From assembly GCF_003052515.2 (NCBI RefSeq), contig NZ_QARE02000003.1:338698-402697 (forward strand): a DNA stretch of 64,000 bases, read 5' to 3'. The notes under the pieces were generated by a model. It saw nothing but the letters and a program-made list of their open reading frames with translations. It made no database searches and had not been told where the DNA came from. Below, one piece after another: positions 9,574 to 19,146 of this stretch. The translations under genes were made by a program, and so were the position numbers. The stretch is from Pseudomonas sp. RIT409. GTDB lineage: Bacteria; Pseudomonadota; Gammaproteobacteria; Pseudomonadales; Pseudomonadaceae. The stretch's first letter is position 1. Each line of letters starts with the position of its first letter.

Positions 9574-11199
9574 TCACACTTTGAACCGGGTCACCATGGC
9601 CTTGAGGTCCACGGCCAATCGCGACAATTCATGGCTGGCAGCGCTGGTCTGATTAGCCCCTGCCGCGGACTGCGCCGCCAGATCGCGAATGTTCACCAGG
9701 TTCCGGTCGACTTCGCGCGACACTTGCGCCTGCTCCTCGGAAGCGCTGGCGATCACCAGGTTGCGTTCGTTGATCTGCGCGATGGCCTCGGTAATAAGTT
9801 CCAACGCATCCCCCGCCGAACTCGCCAGGCTCAAGGTGGTTCGAGCGCTCTCGGTGTTGCGCGACATCGACTGCACAGCGTCCCCGGTCCGGGTCTGGAT
9901 GCCCGCGACCATTTGCTCGATCTCGGTGGTCGATTGCGCGGTGCGGTGGGCCAGCGCCCGGACCTCGTCGGCCACCACGGCAAAGCCGCGCCCGGCCTCA
10001 CCCGCCCTCGCCGCTTCAATGGCCGCGTTAAGCGCCAGCAGGTTGGTCTGTTCGGCAATGGCGCGAATCACATCCAGCACCTTCCCAATGTCACGGCCCT
10101 GCTCCGCCAACCCCTCGACGACCGCAGTGGTGGACTGAATCCGCTGGCTCATGTCCTGGATCGACTTGACGGTTTCCACGACTTGATCACGACCTTGGCC
10201 AGCGGTCCGACTGGATTGCTGAGACGCTTCCGAGGTCGAGACTGCATTGCGCGCCACTTCTTCCACGGCCGCCGTCATCTCATTGACCGCCGTGGCGGCT
10301 TGCTCGATCTCGTTGTTCTGCTGTTGCAGACCGCGCGACGACTCTTCAGTGACCGCGCTCAGTTCCTCGGCGGCTGAAGCCAACTGTGTGGCCGAGCCAG
10401 AGATCAACTCCAAGGTCTGGCGCAGGTTCTTCTGCATCGTCACCAGGGAATGCAGAAGTTGGGTAGCCTCGTCTTTACCATCCACCTCAATGGGTTGGGT
10501 CAAATCGCCGCCGGCAATGCTTTCCGCAGCCCGAACCGCTTTAGCCAGCGGGTTGACGATACTTTTGGTCAATAACCACGCCAGTAACACTGTCATGAGC
10601 GCTGCAATGACCGAGACACTGATGACACCAATGTTCGCCCCATCGTATTGCTGTTTGGACAACGCCGCCGCTGCTGTCGCGTTAGCCTTGTTAATTGTGA
10701 TGAGTTGATTGAGTTGCACGCCCATAAGATCCGTGGCGTCCTTCATGCGCGTATTGATCATGTTGCGCATTTCTTCGACTTTATCCTGACGAGACAAGTC
10801 GAGCACCTGCGCCTGGACATCGAGGAACGTGGCCAGCGTCGCTTCGAATTGGTGGTAAGTCGCAAGCTCTTCGCCTTCGGCAGGTAACGCTGCGTAACTC
10901 TTCTTGGCGTCTTGCAACTTGCCGATCAAATCCGCGATGCGCCCCTCGGTTTCACGCAATGCGGCGGGTTCGCGGTTGACCAACGTGCGGAAGGACGTGA
11001 TACGCAACCGCAAGCTGCTTTCCAGCATGTTACCCAGGAACCCGACACTGGGGAGTTGATTGGTTTCCATGTCAATAGTGGCCTGGCGAATCACTGCCAT
11101 GCGGTTAATGGAAAAGAAGCCCAGCCCGATTACCAGAACGGCAATGAACGCGAACCCCAGAAATGCACGCGGCGCAATATTCATGTTTCTTATTGACAT
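9574..11199 (-). CDS. Methyl-accepting chemotaxis protein
   Basis: A 541-residue transmembrane chemoreceptor. TM1 lies at about 12-32. A periplasmic four-helix-bundle ligand domain (4HB_MCP type, ETNQLPS...) runs to about 185 and TM2 spans about 187-210. A HAMP segment follows ([24 protein letters not shown]), then a cytoplasmic signalling coiled coil with the hairpin tip [11 protein letters not shown] at about 383-393. There is no C-terminal CheR/CheB tether pentapeptide. The start has AGAGAG upstream. Adjacency to the kgu operon suggests, but does not show, a sugar-acid ligand. Confidence 0.93.
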   Translation of the reverse strand: MSIRNMNIAPRAFLGFAFIAVLVIGLGFFSINRMAVIRQATIDMETNQLPSVGFLGNMLESSLRLRITSFRTLVNREPAALRETEGRIADLIGKLQDAKKSYAALPAEGEELATYHQFEATLATFLDVQAQVLDLSRQDKVEEMRNMINTRMKDATDLMGVQLNQLITINKANATAAAALSKQQYDGANIGVISVSVIAALMTVLLAWLLTKSIVNPLAKAVRAAESIAGGDLTQPIEVDGKDEATQLLHSLVTMQKNLRQTLELISGSATQLASAAEELSAVTEESSRGLQQQNNEIEQAATAVNEMTAAVEEVARNAVSTSEASQQSSRTAGQGRDQVVETVKSIQDMSQRIQSTTAVVEGLAEQGRDIGKVLDVIRAIAEQTNLLALNAAIEAARAGEAGRGFAVVADEVRALAHRTAQSTTEIEQMVAGIQTRTGDAVQSMSRNTESARTTLSLASSAGDALELITEAIAQINERNLVIASASEEQAQVSREVDRNLVNIRDLAAQSAAGANQTSAASHELSRLAVDLKAMVTRFKV

Positions 11200-11780
11200 G
11201 GAAAGTCTCTCTTTTCAGTCTGCGGAGCGCATCCATGCCGGGTTATGCCTCAGCCGCTATCCACTGCACATCTCGAGGGGGCGCAAAAATAAGTTGGCCT
11301 TTGACGCCTCTAATTCTCTATCGGCTGGCGGTATGAACAGGACCAGTGGACTTTAGGAATTTTTTTTAAACGTGCGTTTTTGCGGATCCAATTGCGAAAA
11401 ATGACTTGAAAAGCTGTGTGCGTTATTACACACGTGAATACTGCTACAGAGCCCAACTAATATAGTGGCCACGTGCCTTATTATTGACGTCAAAAAATTA
11501 AGAACACCCTAATAACTTCAACGAATAAGCGCAGGTGACGTTCATCAAAGAAACGTAAAGTTTTTCGTTTAGTAGGAATTTTTTCTCATCGTTGTAAGAA
11601 GTCAGTGCTACTTTTACCTGACTCGTGATCTGCACCGCCTGATTCGACCCACGAAGGACGACCCACAAAGCACCGCCCTGCTCTGGCATGCGCGTTGCGC
11701 CGTTCCTCGGATCCGGGCGACAGACACTGTTTTCCTGCCCTGCGGAGCTTTGGAATTGCTCGATTGATGAGGTGGGTCCC
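11200..11780. other. AT-rich intergenic region upstream of the chemoreceptor gene
   Basis: About 580 bases without a convincing gene. It has poly-T and A-rich patches and a short hairpin (GTGTG/CACAC, 11416-11433). It must hold the promoters of the divergent chemoreceptor and DUF1652 genes; no specific site could be named. Confidence 0.5.
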
Positions 11781-12044
11781 ATGAACAAAGTCACGTTTCC
11801 CAACGCCTGCCAACTGATGCGCTGGCATTTTCACCCGGTGGGCTTTGAGGCCAGCATGGATGCGCCTGGCAGCATGGTGGCGCGCCTGTTCGACCGCGCC
11901 AGCGGCGAGACGATGATCGCCATCGCGGGCATTCCCTGCGCAACGGTCATGAATGCAATGGACGTCGAGCACATCATCGAGGCCATTGAGTTGGAATTGG
12001 AGACGTTCGTGCCGCATCAACCGTCGTATGACCGTCAGGCGTGA
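11781..12044 (+). CDS. DUF1652 domain-containing small protein
   Basis: An 87-residue cytoplasmic protein beginning MNKVTFPNACQLMRWHFHP and containing SGETMIAIAGIPCATV. This pattern is typical of the DUF1652 family, which is nearly confined to Pseudomonas and has no known function. The start at 11781 follows GAGGTGGG about a dozen bases upstream and fits the family length. It is a single gene, convergent with the downstream helicase. Confidence 0.8.
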   Translation: MNKVTFPNACQLMRWHFHPVGFEASMDAPGSMVARLFDRASGETMIAIAGIPCATVMNAMDVEHIIEAIELELETFVPHQPSYDRQA

Positions 12045-12116
12045 TCGCCACCCTGCATTGAATTGGCCGGCGGCAGCCAGCGTCCCCACCGCCTGCCACC
12101 CTTGATCAGGCGTAAC

Positions 12117-14630
12117 TCAGCCTTCCAGCATCGTCACGCCGCCGCGCCGGTCGTCGAAAAACGCCTTGTCTGACGCAATCCGCGCTGACGCTTTCGGCAC
12201 ATTGGCGTCCTCGTTGCCCGCCGCGTCGATGAACCAGTAACACTGCCGGACGGCACGAGTGATCGCCACATAGGCCAGGCGCAACACTTCGTCTTTCTGG
12301 GCATTGTCGAACGCTTCGAGGTCGCCTGCCGTTCCCAGCCCTGCCAGCTGGTACACCTGGTTCTTGTAAGGCGACTGCGTCAGGTGCTGGCAATCGCCCA
12401 GCAGAAACACGGCGTCCGCCTGTAGCCCCTTGGCGCTGTGATAGGTCAGTTGTTTCAGACGCCGCGCGTGGGGTGGCAGTGCCCGGTCAGCGTCGATCAA
12501 TGCCTGAAGCGTCTCCGGCAAGCGGTTGCGCTCGCTGCCCTTGCGATACAGCAACAACACCGAGTCGCCGGCCTCGTAATGTTTCACAAGGCTGGCCACC
12601 AGCAGCTCGTCGTTGCGGTCCAGCACGGTGACCGGCAGCAGGTCCTGAACCGGCCCGCTCGCCTTGGCCTTCTTCCCCGGAATGGCAGGTGCAGCGCGTA
12701 CGATGTGCTCTGCGGCATCGATGATGTGTTGGTGGCTGCGAAAGTTGTCGCTGAGCATCACGCGCGTGGTAGAAGGCGCCGGGAATTCCTTGGCGAATTC
12801 CATGAAGAATTTCGGCGAACTGCCCCGCCAACCGTAGATGGACTGCCAGTCATCACCCACGCACAGCAGCGAGGAACGCTGGGCTCCCCTGCCTTGATGC
12901 AGCGACGCGCCACGGCTGCGCACCTCGCGCAGGCTGGCGCGCAGCCAGGAGACGATCTGCGGCGACACATCCTGGAATTCGTCGATCATCAAGTGGGACA
13001 GCGGCCGCAGGCCGGCATCGCTGACCAACTTGAGGTTTTCCGGCGCATTTTCGCCGAACAGCGCGAACATCCGGTTGTACGTCATGACCGGTGGCGACAT
13101 CCCCAGCAGGTGATCCTCGAACGCCCTCCAGTACAGACTCAAGGCCTCGAAAAAGAAGCGATCCGGCTCCTGATCGGAGAAGCGCATGCGAGCAACCGCG
13201 TCGGGTACGTCCAGGCCCAGGTTTTCGATGAATCCTGCAGCGGCAACGAAACTGTCCAGCAACGGCGCCGCACTCAGCTCGCCCTTGACCTTGTACTCGA
13301 AGCCCGGCCCAGCCACCGCCGCCCCGGACAAGGATTGCATCATGCCCCGTGACGCTTCGTAGTTCTCCAGCCAGATCACCGGTTTACGGGAGAACGCCTG
13401 AAACAGCGTGCGTTTGATGGCCCACTCGGCGCGCACGGGAAGCTTGGCGTCGGCTCGGCGCAGGTGCTGATCCTCGCTGGGGTCGAAGCCCAGAACGATC
13501 CAGGCATCGAGCTCGGCCGCATAGCCGTGGACGTGGAAGGTCAACCCACTGACTTCGACGGCCTGACGCATGGGCTCCACCCCCTGGATCGGCCACATCC
13601 CTTTGCGGATCCACAGGTCCTCGATGACATCGCACAGCTCTTCGTCCCGCGAAGACGACAGCCCCATGACCGTGATGCGTTTCTGCACGTCCGGGTGGTC
13701 GCGGTCCAGCGTCTTGAGCTGCATGGATTGTCGGTACAGCGGCGCAATGAGCTCGCGAAAGCGGGGGTTGGCCGCGTACAGGTCGCGATAGCAGAGGTTC
13801 ATCTGCTGACGCTGTGCATCATTGATGCGCAGATCGAACGGGTTGGTGTCGACCTCGGTGTCCGTCGTTGGATGGCCGAACAGATCCTGATTCTGACTGC
13901 TCAGCGTCTCGAATGCCTGCAACTGCTCGAAGCCCGGCAAGCTGCGCACCAACGGCAGAATGCGCGAATGAAAGGTGCGAACCACCTCGCGGGCCTGCCG
14001 CGGCGACAGCTCATGGCCCCACAGGCCCAAGACCTCGATCAGCTTGCCGATGAAATCCTTGCGCGACTCACGGGTGAACGTCACGACGGTCATGGCATCC
14101 AGCTCGAACCCCAAGTAGTGGTGCAGCAACAGTACCCGCAGCACCAGCGAAGTCGACTTCCCAGCGCCCGCGCCGGCGATGACGTACGTGGACGGCGTAT
14201 CGCTGAAGATCATTTTCCATTGCGCCGTCGTGGGCTGAGCATGGGCAGGCAGCTTTTGCGCCACGTCGGCCTTGATGCGCTTCTTCAGTTCAGGGGTCAG
14301 CGGCAAGCGCCAGTCATCGAACAGATGGTCATCCACCTGAGGTCCGCGATGAGCTTGCGGGCGGGTATCACGGATGACCAGTACCCGGCGCCCCTCCTCG
14401 ACACCGTCAAGCCGACCCTCCGCATACCCCTCATCCATGCCCTGTGCATGCCCATTGAGAAACCCGTCGGCATGGCCCAACTCCCAGGACGGCAGATGCT
14501 GCGCCTGCAGGCGTGTCAGCCCTCGTCCGATCAGGCGGGCGAGCAGACGTTTGAGGAAGGGCAATCGATGCGGCGATTTGAGATCTGGGGGCAGGTCATG
14601 GGCAGGTTCGGCTGGAAAATCGTGTGACAC
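12117..14630 (-). CDS. UvrD/Rep-type superfamily 1 DNA helicase with N-terminal GX3 repeat
   Basis: An 837-residue SF1A helicase. It has Walker A AGAGAGKST (152-160), motif Ia TFTRES, Walker B DEFQDVSP, motif III GDDWQSIYGWRG, motif IV-like LSDNFRSH, motif V TYHSAKGLQAD and motif VI AYVAITRA. The order matches helicase IV/UvrD proteins. Ahead of the helicase core, residues 52-80 carry eight glycines spaced exactly four apart (GHADGFLNGHAQG...), a GX3 repeat not normal for UvrD. Start is GTG with GGAG six bases upstream. Probable role is DNA repair or fork processing; the specific pathway is unknown. Confidence 0.87.
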   Translation of the reverse strand: MSHDFPAEPAHDLPPDLKSPHRLPFLKRLLARLIGRGLTRLQAQHLPSWELGHADGFLNGHAQGMDEGYAEGRLDGVEEGRRVLVIRDTRPQAHRGPQVDDHLFDDWRLPLTPELKKRIKADVAQKLPAHAQPTTAQWKMIFSDTPSTYVIAGAGAGKSTSLVLRVLLLHHYLGFELDAMTVVTFTRESRKDFIGKLIEVLGLWGHELSPRQAREVVRTFHSRILPLVRSLPGFEQLQAFETLSSQNQDLFGHPTTDTEVDTNPFDLRINDAQRQQMNLCYRDLYAANPRFRELIAPLYRQSMQLKTLDRDHPDVQKRITVMGLSSSRDEELCDVIEDLWIRKGMWPIQGVEPMRQAVEVSGLTFHVHGYAAELDAWIVLGFDPSEDQHLRRADAKLPVRAEWAIKRTLFQAFSRKPVIWLENYEASRGMMQSLSGAAVAGPGFEYKVKGELSAAPLLDSFVAAAGFIENLGLDVPDAVARMRFSDQEPDRFFFEALSLYWRAFEDHLLGMSPPVMTYNRMFALFGENAPENLKLVSDAGLRPLSHLMIDEFQDVSPQIVSWLRASLREVRSRGASLHQGRGAQRSSLLCVGDDWQSIYGWRGSSPKFFMEFAKEFPAPSTTRVMLSDNFRSHQHIIDAAEHIVRAAPAIPGKKAKASGPVQDLLPVTVLDRNDELLVASLVKHYEAGDSVLLLYRKGSERNRLPETLQALIDADRALPPHARRLKQLTYHSAKGLQADAVFLLGDCQHLTQSPYKNQVYQLAGLGTAGDLEAFDNAQKDEVLRLAYVAITRAVRQCYWFIDAAGNEDANVPKASARIASDKAFFDDRRGGVTMLEG

Positions 14631-14818
14631 GCAGGCTCCGAATATCAGCTTGGATCGAGAGGTCGCTATGGTCGCCTCATTCAGCGCCGAGCTCCAGCGA
14701 AAAGCTTGTGGGTCATGGAGTTAGCCGATCAACTGCAAGGGAGATCGCACGAGACAGCACGGCTTATAATCTGATATTTCGATCATAATCACGCAAATCT
14801 TACGCTTTTTATCGATAT

Positions 14819-14849
14819 TTAGTTGATGGATCATGGGCTCATCAACTAA
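14819..14849. promoter_or_regulatory. Dyad operator upstream of the pirin gene
   Basis: A perfect 10-bp inverted repeat, TTAGTTGATG (14819-14828) and CATCAACTAA (14840-14849), is separated by 11 bases and lies 51 bases before the pirin start in otherwise AT-rich sequence. The geometry suits a dimeric repressor or LysR-type regulator. No regulator gene is adjacent. Confidence 0.65.
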
Positions 14850-14900
14850 CAGCGGCGCCCTACCTCAACGGCCCGGCACTGCTAACGGAGGAACTGAATC

Positions 14901-15596
14901 ATGCTGCAACTTCGCCCTTTCACATCCCTTGGCGGCGCGGACCACGGCTGGCTGAACGCGCATCACCATTTTTCATTCGCCAACTATTACGATCCTGCCC
15001 GTATGAACTGGGGCCAACTGCGCGTCTGGAACGACGACGTGATCGAAGCCGGCACCGGCTTCCCGCGCCATCCGCACCGGGACATGGAAATCATCACCTA
15101 CGTCCGGGAAGGCGCGATTACCCACGAAGACAGCCTGGGCAACCGTGGCCGCACCGAAGCGGGTGACGTGCAAGTGATGAGCGCGGGCACCGGCGTGGCT
15201 CACAGCGAATACAATCTGGAAGCCAAAGACACCAAGATCTTTCAGATATGGATCATGCCGGACGAGGTCGGTGCGCCGCCTTCCTGGGGTGCCAAACCCT
15301 TCCCGAAAGGCAATCGTGAGGGCTTCGTGACGCTGGCCAGCGGCAAGGCAGACGATGACATCGAATTGCGCATCCGCGCCAATGCACGCCTGGTGGCCGC
15401 GAACCTGAAAGCCGGTGAAACCGCCGAGTACGCCATGGACGAAGGGCGCCGCGCATACCTGGTGCCGGCCACTGGCCTGATCGAAGTCAACGGGTTGCGT
15501 GCCGAAGCCCGCGACGGTGTGGCGGTCGCCGAGGAGCGTGTGCTGCGAGTGACCGCCATCGAGGACAGCGAGATCGTGCTGGTGGATGTCGCGTGA
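14901..15596 (+). CDS. Pirin family protein (bicupin, YhaK-like)
   Basis: A 231-residue cupin protein starting MLQLRPFTSLGGADHGWL. The metal-binding pirin motif HPHRDMEIITYV and the paired GTGVAHSEYN histidine segment are present in the N-terminal cupin. Members are redox- or metal-sensing proteins, and some have quercetinase activity; the role here is unknown. It has a strong GGAGGA ribosome site, a single-gene layout with a dyad operator upstream, and a hairpin terminator downstream. Confidence 0.88.
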   Translation: MLQLRPFTSLGGADHGWLNAHHHFSFANYYDPARMNWGQLRVWNDDVIEAGTGFPRHPHRDMEIITYVREGAITHEDSLGNRGRTEAGDVQVMSAGTGVAHSEYNLEAKDTKIFQIWIMPDEVGAPPSWGAKPFPKGNREGFVTLASGKADDDIELRIRANARLVAANLKAGETAEYAMDEGRRAYLVPATGLIEVNGLRAEARDGVAVAEERVLRVTAIEDSEIVLVDVA

Positions 15597-15620
15597 AGCG
15601 TCCCTGAGAGGCTCGAAACA

Positions 15621-15656
15621 AAGGCGCCGGTGTCACTTGATACCGGCGCCTTTTTT
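15621..15656. terminator. Bidirectional rho-independent terminator, pirin/cobF
   Basis: GGCGCCGGT (15623-15631) pairs with ACCGGCGCC (15642-15650) around a 10-base loop, followed by TTTTTT and preceded by AA. It lies between the convergent pirin and cobF genes. Confidence 0.9.
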
Positions 15657-15661
15657 GTGGA

Positions 15662-16423
15662 TCAGTCCATTGGCCGACGCAGCAGGTAGCTGTCCATGAT
15701 CCAGCCCTTTTCGCGCCTGGCAACGTCCCGGGTGTGCCTGATCCGCTCGCTGACCTCGCTCAACGGGCCTGCAATCAGGATTTCGTCCGGCGTGCCCACG
15801 TAGGCTCCCCAGTAAATCCAAAGTTGCTCATCGACGAAGCGCGTGAATGTGCATTTGGCATCGAGCATCACCCAGACGTTATCGAGCGAATCGACCGGGT
15901 CCCGCTCGAGCCGTCGGCCGGTGGTGATGCGGATCGGCTCGCCAATGCGGTTTAGAGCAACCCGATGCCGGGCGGCCAGCGACTGCACACTGGTGATGCC
16001 GGGAATCACTTCGTAGTCGAAAGACGTCCGACCGCGGGCCAATACCTGCTCCAGAATACGCAGTGTGCTGTCGTACAGCCCCGGATCACCCCAGACGAGA
16101 AAGCCGCCCGTCTCACCGTCATTCAGCTGGTCGGCAATCAATTGCTCGAACAGTATCGCGCGCTGAGCATGCCAGCGCGCGATGCCCTCCCGGTACGAAG
16201 CCGGATCTTCTTCACGCCGAGGGTCACGCACTTGCACCCACCGGTAGTCGTCCCCCTCGATGAAGCGTTCGCACATGTCCCGTCTCAGCCGCAGCAGATC
16301 ATCGCTGTCGTAGCCTTTATCGAGAACGAAGAAGGCCTGCACCCGGTTCAGCGCCTTGATCGCTTGCAGCGTGATGTGGTCCGGATCTCCGGCGCCAATG
16401 CCGATGAGGAGGATTTTTTTCAT
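15662..16423 (-). CDS. cobF: Precorrin-6A synthase (deacetylating) CobF
   Basis: A 253-residue tetrapyrrole methylase of aerobic cobalamin synthesis. It methylates C-1 of the corrin ring using SAM, with loss of acetate. Family signs are the N-terminal KKILLIGIGAGDPDHIT, the GFLVWGDPGLYDST loop and VIPGITSVQSLAARH. The ATG at 16423 was taken because the conserved KKILLIGIG strand starts there; the ribosome site is weak. It stands apart from other cob genes and is divergent from mtlR. Confidence 0.92.
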   Translation of the reverse strand: MKKILLIGIGAGDPDHITLQAIKALNRVQAFFVLDKGYDSDDLLRLRRDMCERFIEGDDYRWVQVRDPRREEDPASYREGIARWHAQRAILFEQLIADQLNDGETGGFLVWGDPGLYDSTLRILEQVLARGRTSFDYEVIPGITSVQSLAARHRVALNRIGEPIRITTGRRLERDPVDSLDNVWVMLDAKCTFTRFVDEQLWIYWGAYVGTPDEILIAGPLSEVSERIRHTRDVARREKGWIMDSYLLRRPMD

Positions 16424-16595
16424 AAAGGGGGCGTCCGGTGCTGCCGCAGGGTAATCGGGGTGGCCGAGGTGTGTAGTATCCACCAACCCGAAGCGGTTCG
16501 GGCGAGAGCGGCGAGTTTTGTCAGATCGGATGCAACGCCTGGCAGAAATAGTGCACATTAAGGGTCAAGCGTCCCCTGCTACCTAGGCCTTTCGC

Positions 16596-17501
16596 ATGAC
16601 CAAAACAACAAAAGTCACCGACCCTTCCTACGAGTTGATGGACGACCACAATGGTCTATCGATCATCTACCGCGAACACGGATTCCCCTGCCCGCTGGTC
16701 CGCTGGCATTTCCACAAGGAATACGAGCTGCACCTGATCGTCGCCAGCTCCGGCAAGGTATTCGTTGGCGACTACATCGGCAACTTCCACCCAGGCACCC
16801 TGTTTCTCACCGGCCCAAACCTGCCACATAACTGGATCAGCCAGGTCGGGGAGGACGAGGTGGTGCCCAAGCGCGACATGCTGGTGAACTTCACCGAGGA
16901 ATTACTGGAAAGCGGCAATCAGGTGTTCGCCGAGTTGAAGACCTTGACGCCCCTGCTGGAGCGGGCGCAATACGGAATCGAGTTCCGCTGCAAACGGACG
17001 ATCCGCCAGGCCAGCAAACTGATGCAGAAGATAGCCGACTCCAGCGGCATGACCCGACTGGGGCATTTTTTCATCCTGTTGGAGTTGTTGGCGGCGAGCG
17101 ACGACTTCCAGTTGCTGTCAGGCACCACAGCGTCGCAGCTGTCGGACGATCATGCAGTAGAGCGCACCAACAAAGCGGTGGATTACATCTTCAGCCACTA
17201 CGCCCGCGAGCTGACCCTGGAAGAGGTCGCGGAGCATCTGGGGATGAAACCGACCTATTTCTCGCGGGTATTCAAACAGGCCACCGGCCGCACCTTCGTC
17301 GAATTCGTCAATCGCCTGCGTATCAGCAAGTCCTGCGAGTTGCTCGCCGACGGCGAGAAACCGGTCACCGACGTGTGTTTCGAATCCGGTTTCAACAACA
17401 TTTCCAACTTCAACCGGCGCTTCCAGCAACTCAAAGGCATGACGCCATCGCATTACCGACGCCTCGCCGTGCAGCGTTTGACCGAACAAAACCTGTACTG
17501 A
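16596..17501 (+). CDS. mtlR: AraC-family activator of the mannitol operon, MtlR
   Basis: A 301-residue AraC/XylS regulator. The N-terminal cupin-like sensor (about 20-120) includes VRWHFHKEYELHLI. The C-terminal double helix-turn-helix (about 195-295) includes LTLEEVAEHLGMKPTYFSRV and NNISNFNRRF. In P. fluorescens, MtlR activates the mtl genes in response to mannitol, glucitol or arabitol. Its position directly before mtlE on the same strand supports the call. Confidence 0.92.
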   Translation: MTKTTKVTDPSYELMDDHNGLSIIYREHGFPCPLVRWHFHKEYELHLIVASSGKVFVGDYIGNFHPGTLFLTGPNLPHNWISQVGEDEVVPKRDMLVNFTEELLESGNQVFAELKTLTPLLERAQYGIEFRCKRTIRQASKLMQKIADSSGMTRLGHFFILLELLAASDDFQLLSGTTASQLSDDHAVERTNKAVDYIFSHYARELTLEEVAEHLGMKPTYFSRVFKQATGRTFVEFVNRLRISKSCELLADGEKPVTDVCFESGFNNISNFNRRFQQLKGMTPSHYRRLAVQRLTEQNLY

Positions 17502-17742
17502 TTCGCCGCCTGCCCGCCCCCATCGACTACGCTGGCACTGCGCCGCGCCATGCCGGAACGCGATTCCGTCGCGTTGCCACTTGAACTCTGAGTGCAAGAA
17601 AGTATCAGTTCAAGTGTGTCGCAGGATTTGTCATCGTCTGTGCGGCCCGTTGTAATCAACGGACTTCTTCCAGGTCTTTTGGAAGGAACAAAAACAATAA
17701 ACCAACCTTCTGTTGCCACGAGGCGCAGAAGAGGAGAGATAC

Positions 17743-19068
17743 ATGAAGACCTCTGCAAACGTTCTGCTTGCTTGCGCCTCTCTGTCACTCGGCCTGACCC
17801 TCTGCACCACAGCCTCAGCGGGCGACGTGACCATCGCCACAGTCAACAACAGCGACATGATCCGCATGCAGCGGCTGTCGAAAACCTTCGAAGAACAGCA
17901 TCCCGACATCAAACTCAAATGGGTCGTCCTGGAAGAGAACGTCCTGCGTCAGCGCTTGACCACGGACATCGCGACCAAAGGCGGTCAGTTCGACGTGTTG
18001 ACCATCGGCATGTACGAAGCCTCACTCTGGGGCGCCAAGGGCTGGCTCAAAGAGATGGACAACCTGCCAGCGTCCTACGCGCTGGACGACGTGTTCCCCT
18101 CGGTGCGTGATGGGCTTTCAGTCGACGGCAAGCTCTTCGCCCTGCCGTTCTACGCAGAAAGTTCGATCACTTACTACCGCAAGGACTTGTTCAAGGCCGC
18201 AGGCCTGACCATGCCTGAGCGGCCGACCTGGACCCAGATCGCCGAATTCGCCGACAAGCTCACCGATAAGTCCAAGGAGCAATACGGCATCTGCCTGCGC
18301 GGCAAGGCCGGCTGGGGCGAAAACATGGCGTTGATCACCACCGTCGCCAACGCGTTCGGTGCCCGCTGGTTCGACGAACAGTGGAAGCCACAATTCGATC
18401 AGCCAGAATGGAAAAACGCGCTGACCTTCTATACCAACGTGATGAAGAAGGACGGCCCACCCGGCGCCTCCAGCAACGGCTTCAACGAAAACCTGGCCCT
18501 GTTCAACAGCGGCAAGTGCGCCATCTGGGTCGATGCCAGCGTCGCCGGCTCATTCGTGACCGACAAATCCCAGAGCAAGGTCGCCGACAACGTAGGGTTC
18601 ACCTACGCGCCCCATGAAGTCACCGACAAAGGCTCGGCCTGGCTGTACTCCTGGGCCCTTGCCATTCCCACCAGTGCCAAGAACGACAAGGACGCACGTA
18701 CCTTCACTGAATGGGCGACTTCCAAAGAATACGCGGCCCTCGTCGCCGAGAAAGACGGCGTCTCCAACGTGCCGCCAGGCACGCGTGCCTCGACCTACAC
18801 CGACGCCTATAAAAAAGCCGCGCCATTCGCTGACATCACCTTGGAATCGCTCAAGGCGGTTACGCCGAAAGCGCCGACGCTCAAGCCTGTGCCTTACGTC
18901 GGCATCCAGCTGGTGACCATTCCCGAGTTCCAGTCGATCGGCACCTCGGTGGGTCAGCAATTCTCGGCCGCCCTGGTGGGCACCGCCTCGGTCGACCAGG
19001 CGCTGACCAACGCCCAAAGCGTCTCGGAACGTGAAATGAAGCGCGCCGGTTACCCGAAAAAGGGCTGA
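17743..19068 (+). CDS. mtlE: Polyol ABC transporter substrate-binding protein MtlE
   Basis: A 441-residue periplasmic solute-binding protein of the family 1 (sugar) class. An N-terminal signal peptide (MKTSANVLLACASLSLGL...) probably ends after TASAGD. Family features include SGKCAIWVDASVAGS and the mature N-terminal VTIATVNNSDM. It binds mannitol/glucitol/arabitol and delivers them to MtlF/MtlG. A strong GAGGAGAG ribosome site sets the start at 17743. It is the first structural gene of the operon; the 241-base gap after mtlR should contain the MtlR-activated promoter, but its sites could not be identified. Confidence 0.92.
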   Translation: MKTSANVLLACASLSLGLTLCTTASAGDVTIATVNNSDMIRMQRLSKTFEEQHPDIKLKWVVLEENVLRQRLTTDIATKGGQFDVLTIGMYEASLWGAKGWLKEMDNLPASYALDDVFPSVRDGLSVDGKLFALPFYAESSITYYRKDLFKAAGLTMPERPTWTQIAEFADKLTDKSKEQYGICLRGKAGWGENMALITTVANAFGARWFDEQWKPQFDQPEWKNALTFYTNVMKKDGPPGASSNGFNENLALFNSGKCAIWVDASVAGSFVTDKSQSKVADNVGFTYAPHEVTDKGSAWLYSWALAIPTSAKNDKDARTFTEWATSKEYAALVAEKDGVSNVPPGTRASTYTDAYKKAAPFADITLESLKAVTPKAPTLKPVPYVGIQLVTIPEFQSIGTSVGQQFSAALVGTASVDQALTNAQSVSEREMKRAGYPKKG

Positions 19069-19083
19069 TCCCGCTCGTTTCCA

Positions 19084-19113
19084 GGCAGCGCCCGGCTCAG
19101 CTGGGTCGCTGCC
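19084..19113. other. Stable intercistronic hairpin between mtlE and mtlF
   Basis: GGCAGCG (19084-19090) and CGCTGCC (19107-19113) flank an inner CCC/GGG stem. There is no U run. Hairpins in this position after a binding-protein gene commonly stabilise the upstream mRNA so that the binding protein outnumbers the membrane subunits. Confidence 0.6.
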
Positions 19114-19146
19114 CCGCTTCCGCCCATGCCCCGGTTCGGAGTCACC

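Noticed and set aside
11498..11803. 101-codon open frame on the minus strand upstream of the DUF1652 gene
   Set aside because: It overlaps the DUF1652 start and AT-rich non-coding DNA and resembles no family.
12438..14627. Open frames antisense to the helicase
   Set aside because: The helicase motifs I-VI run uninterrupted on the minus strand; the antisense frames lack any family signature.
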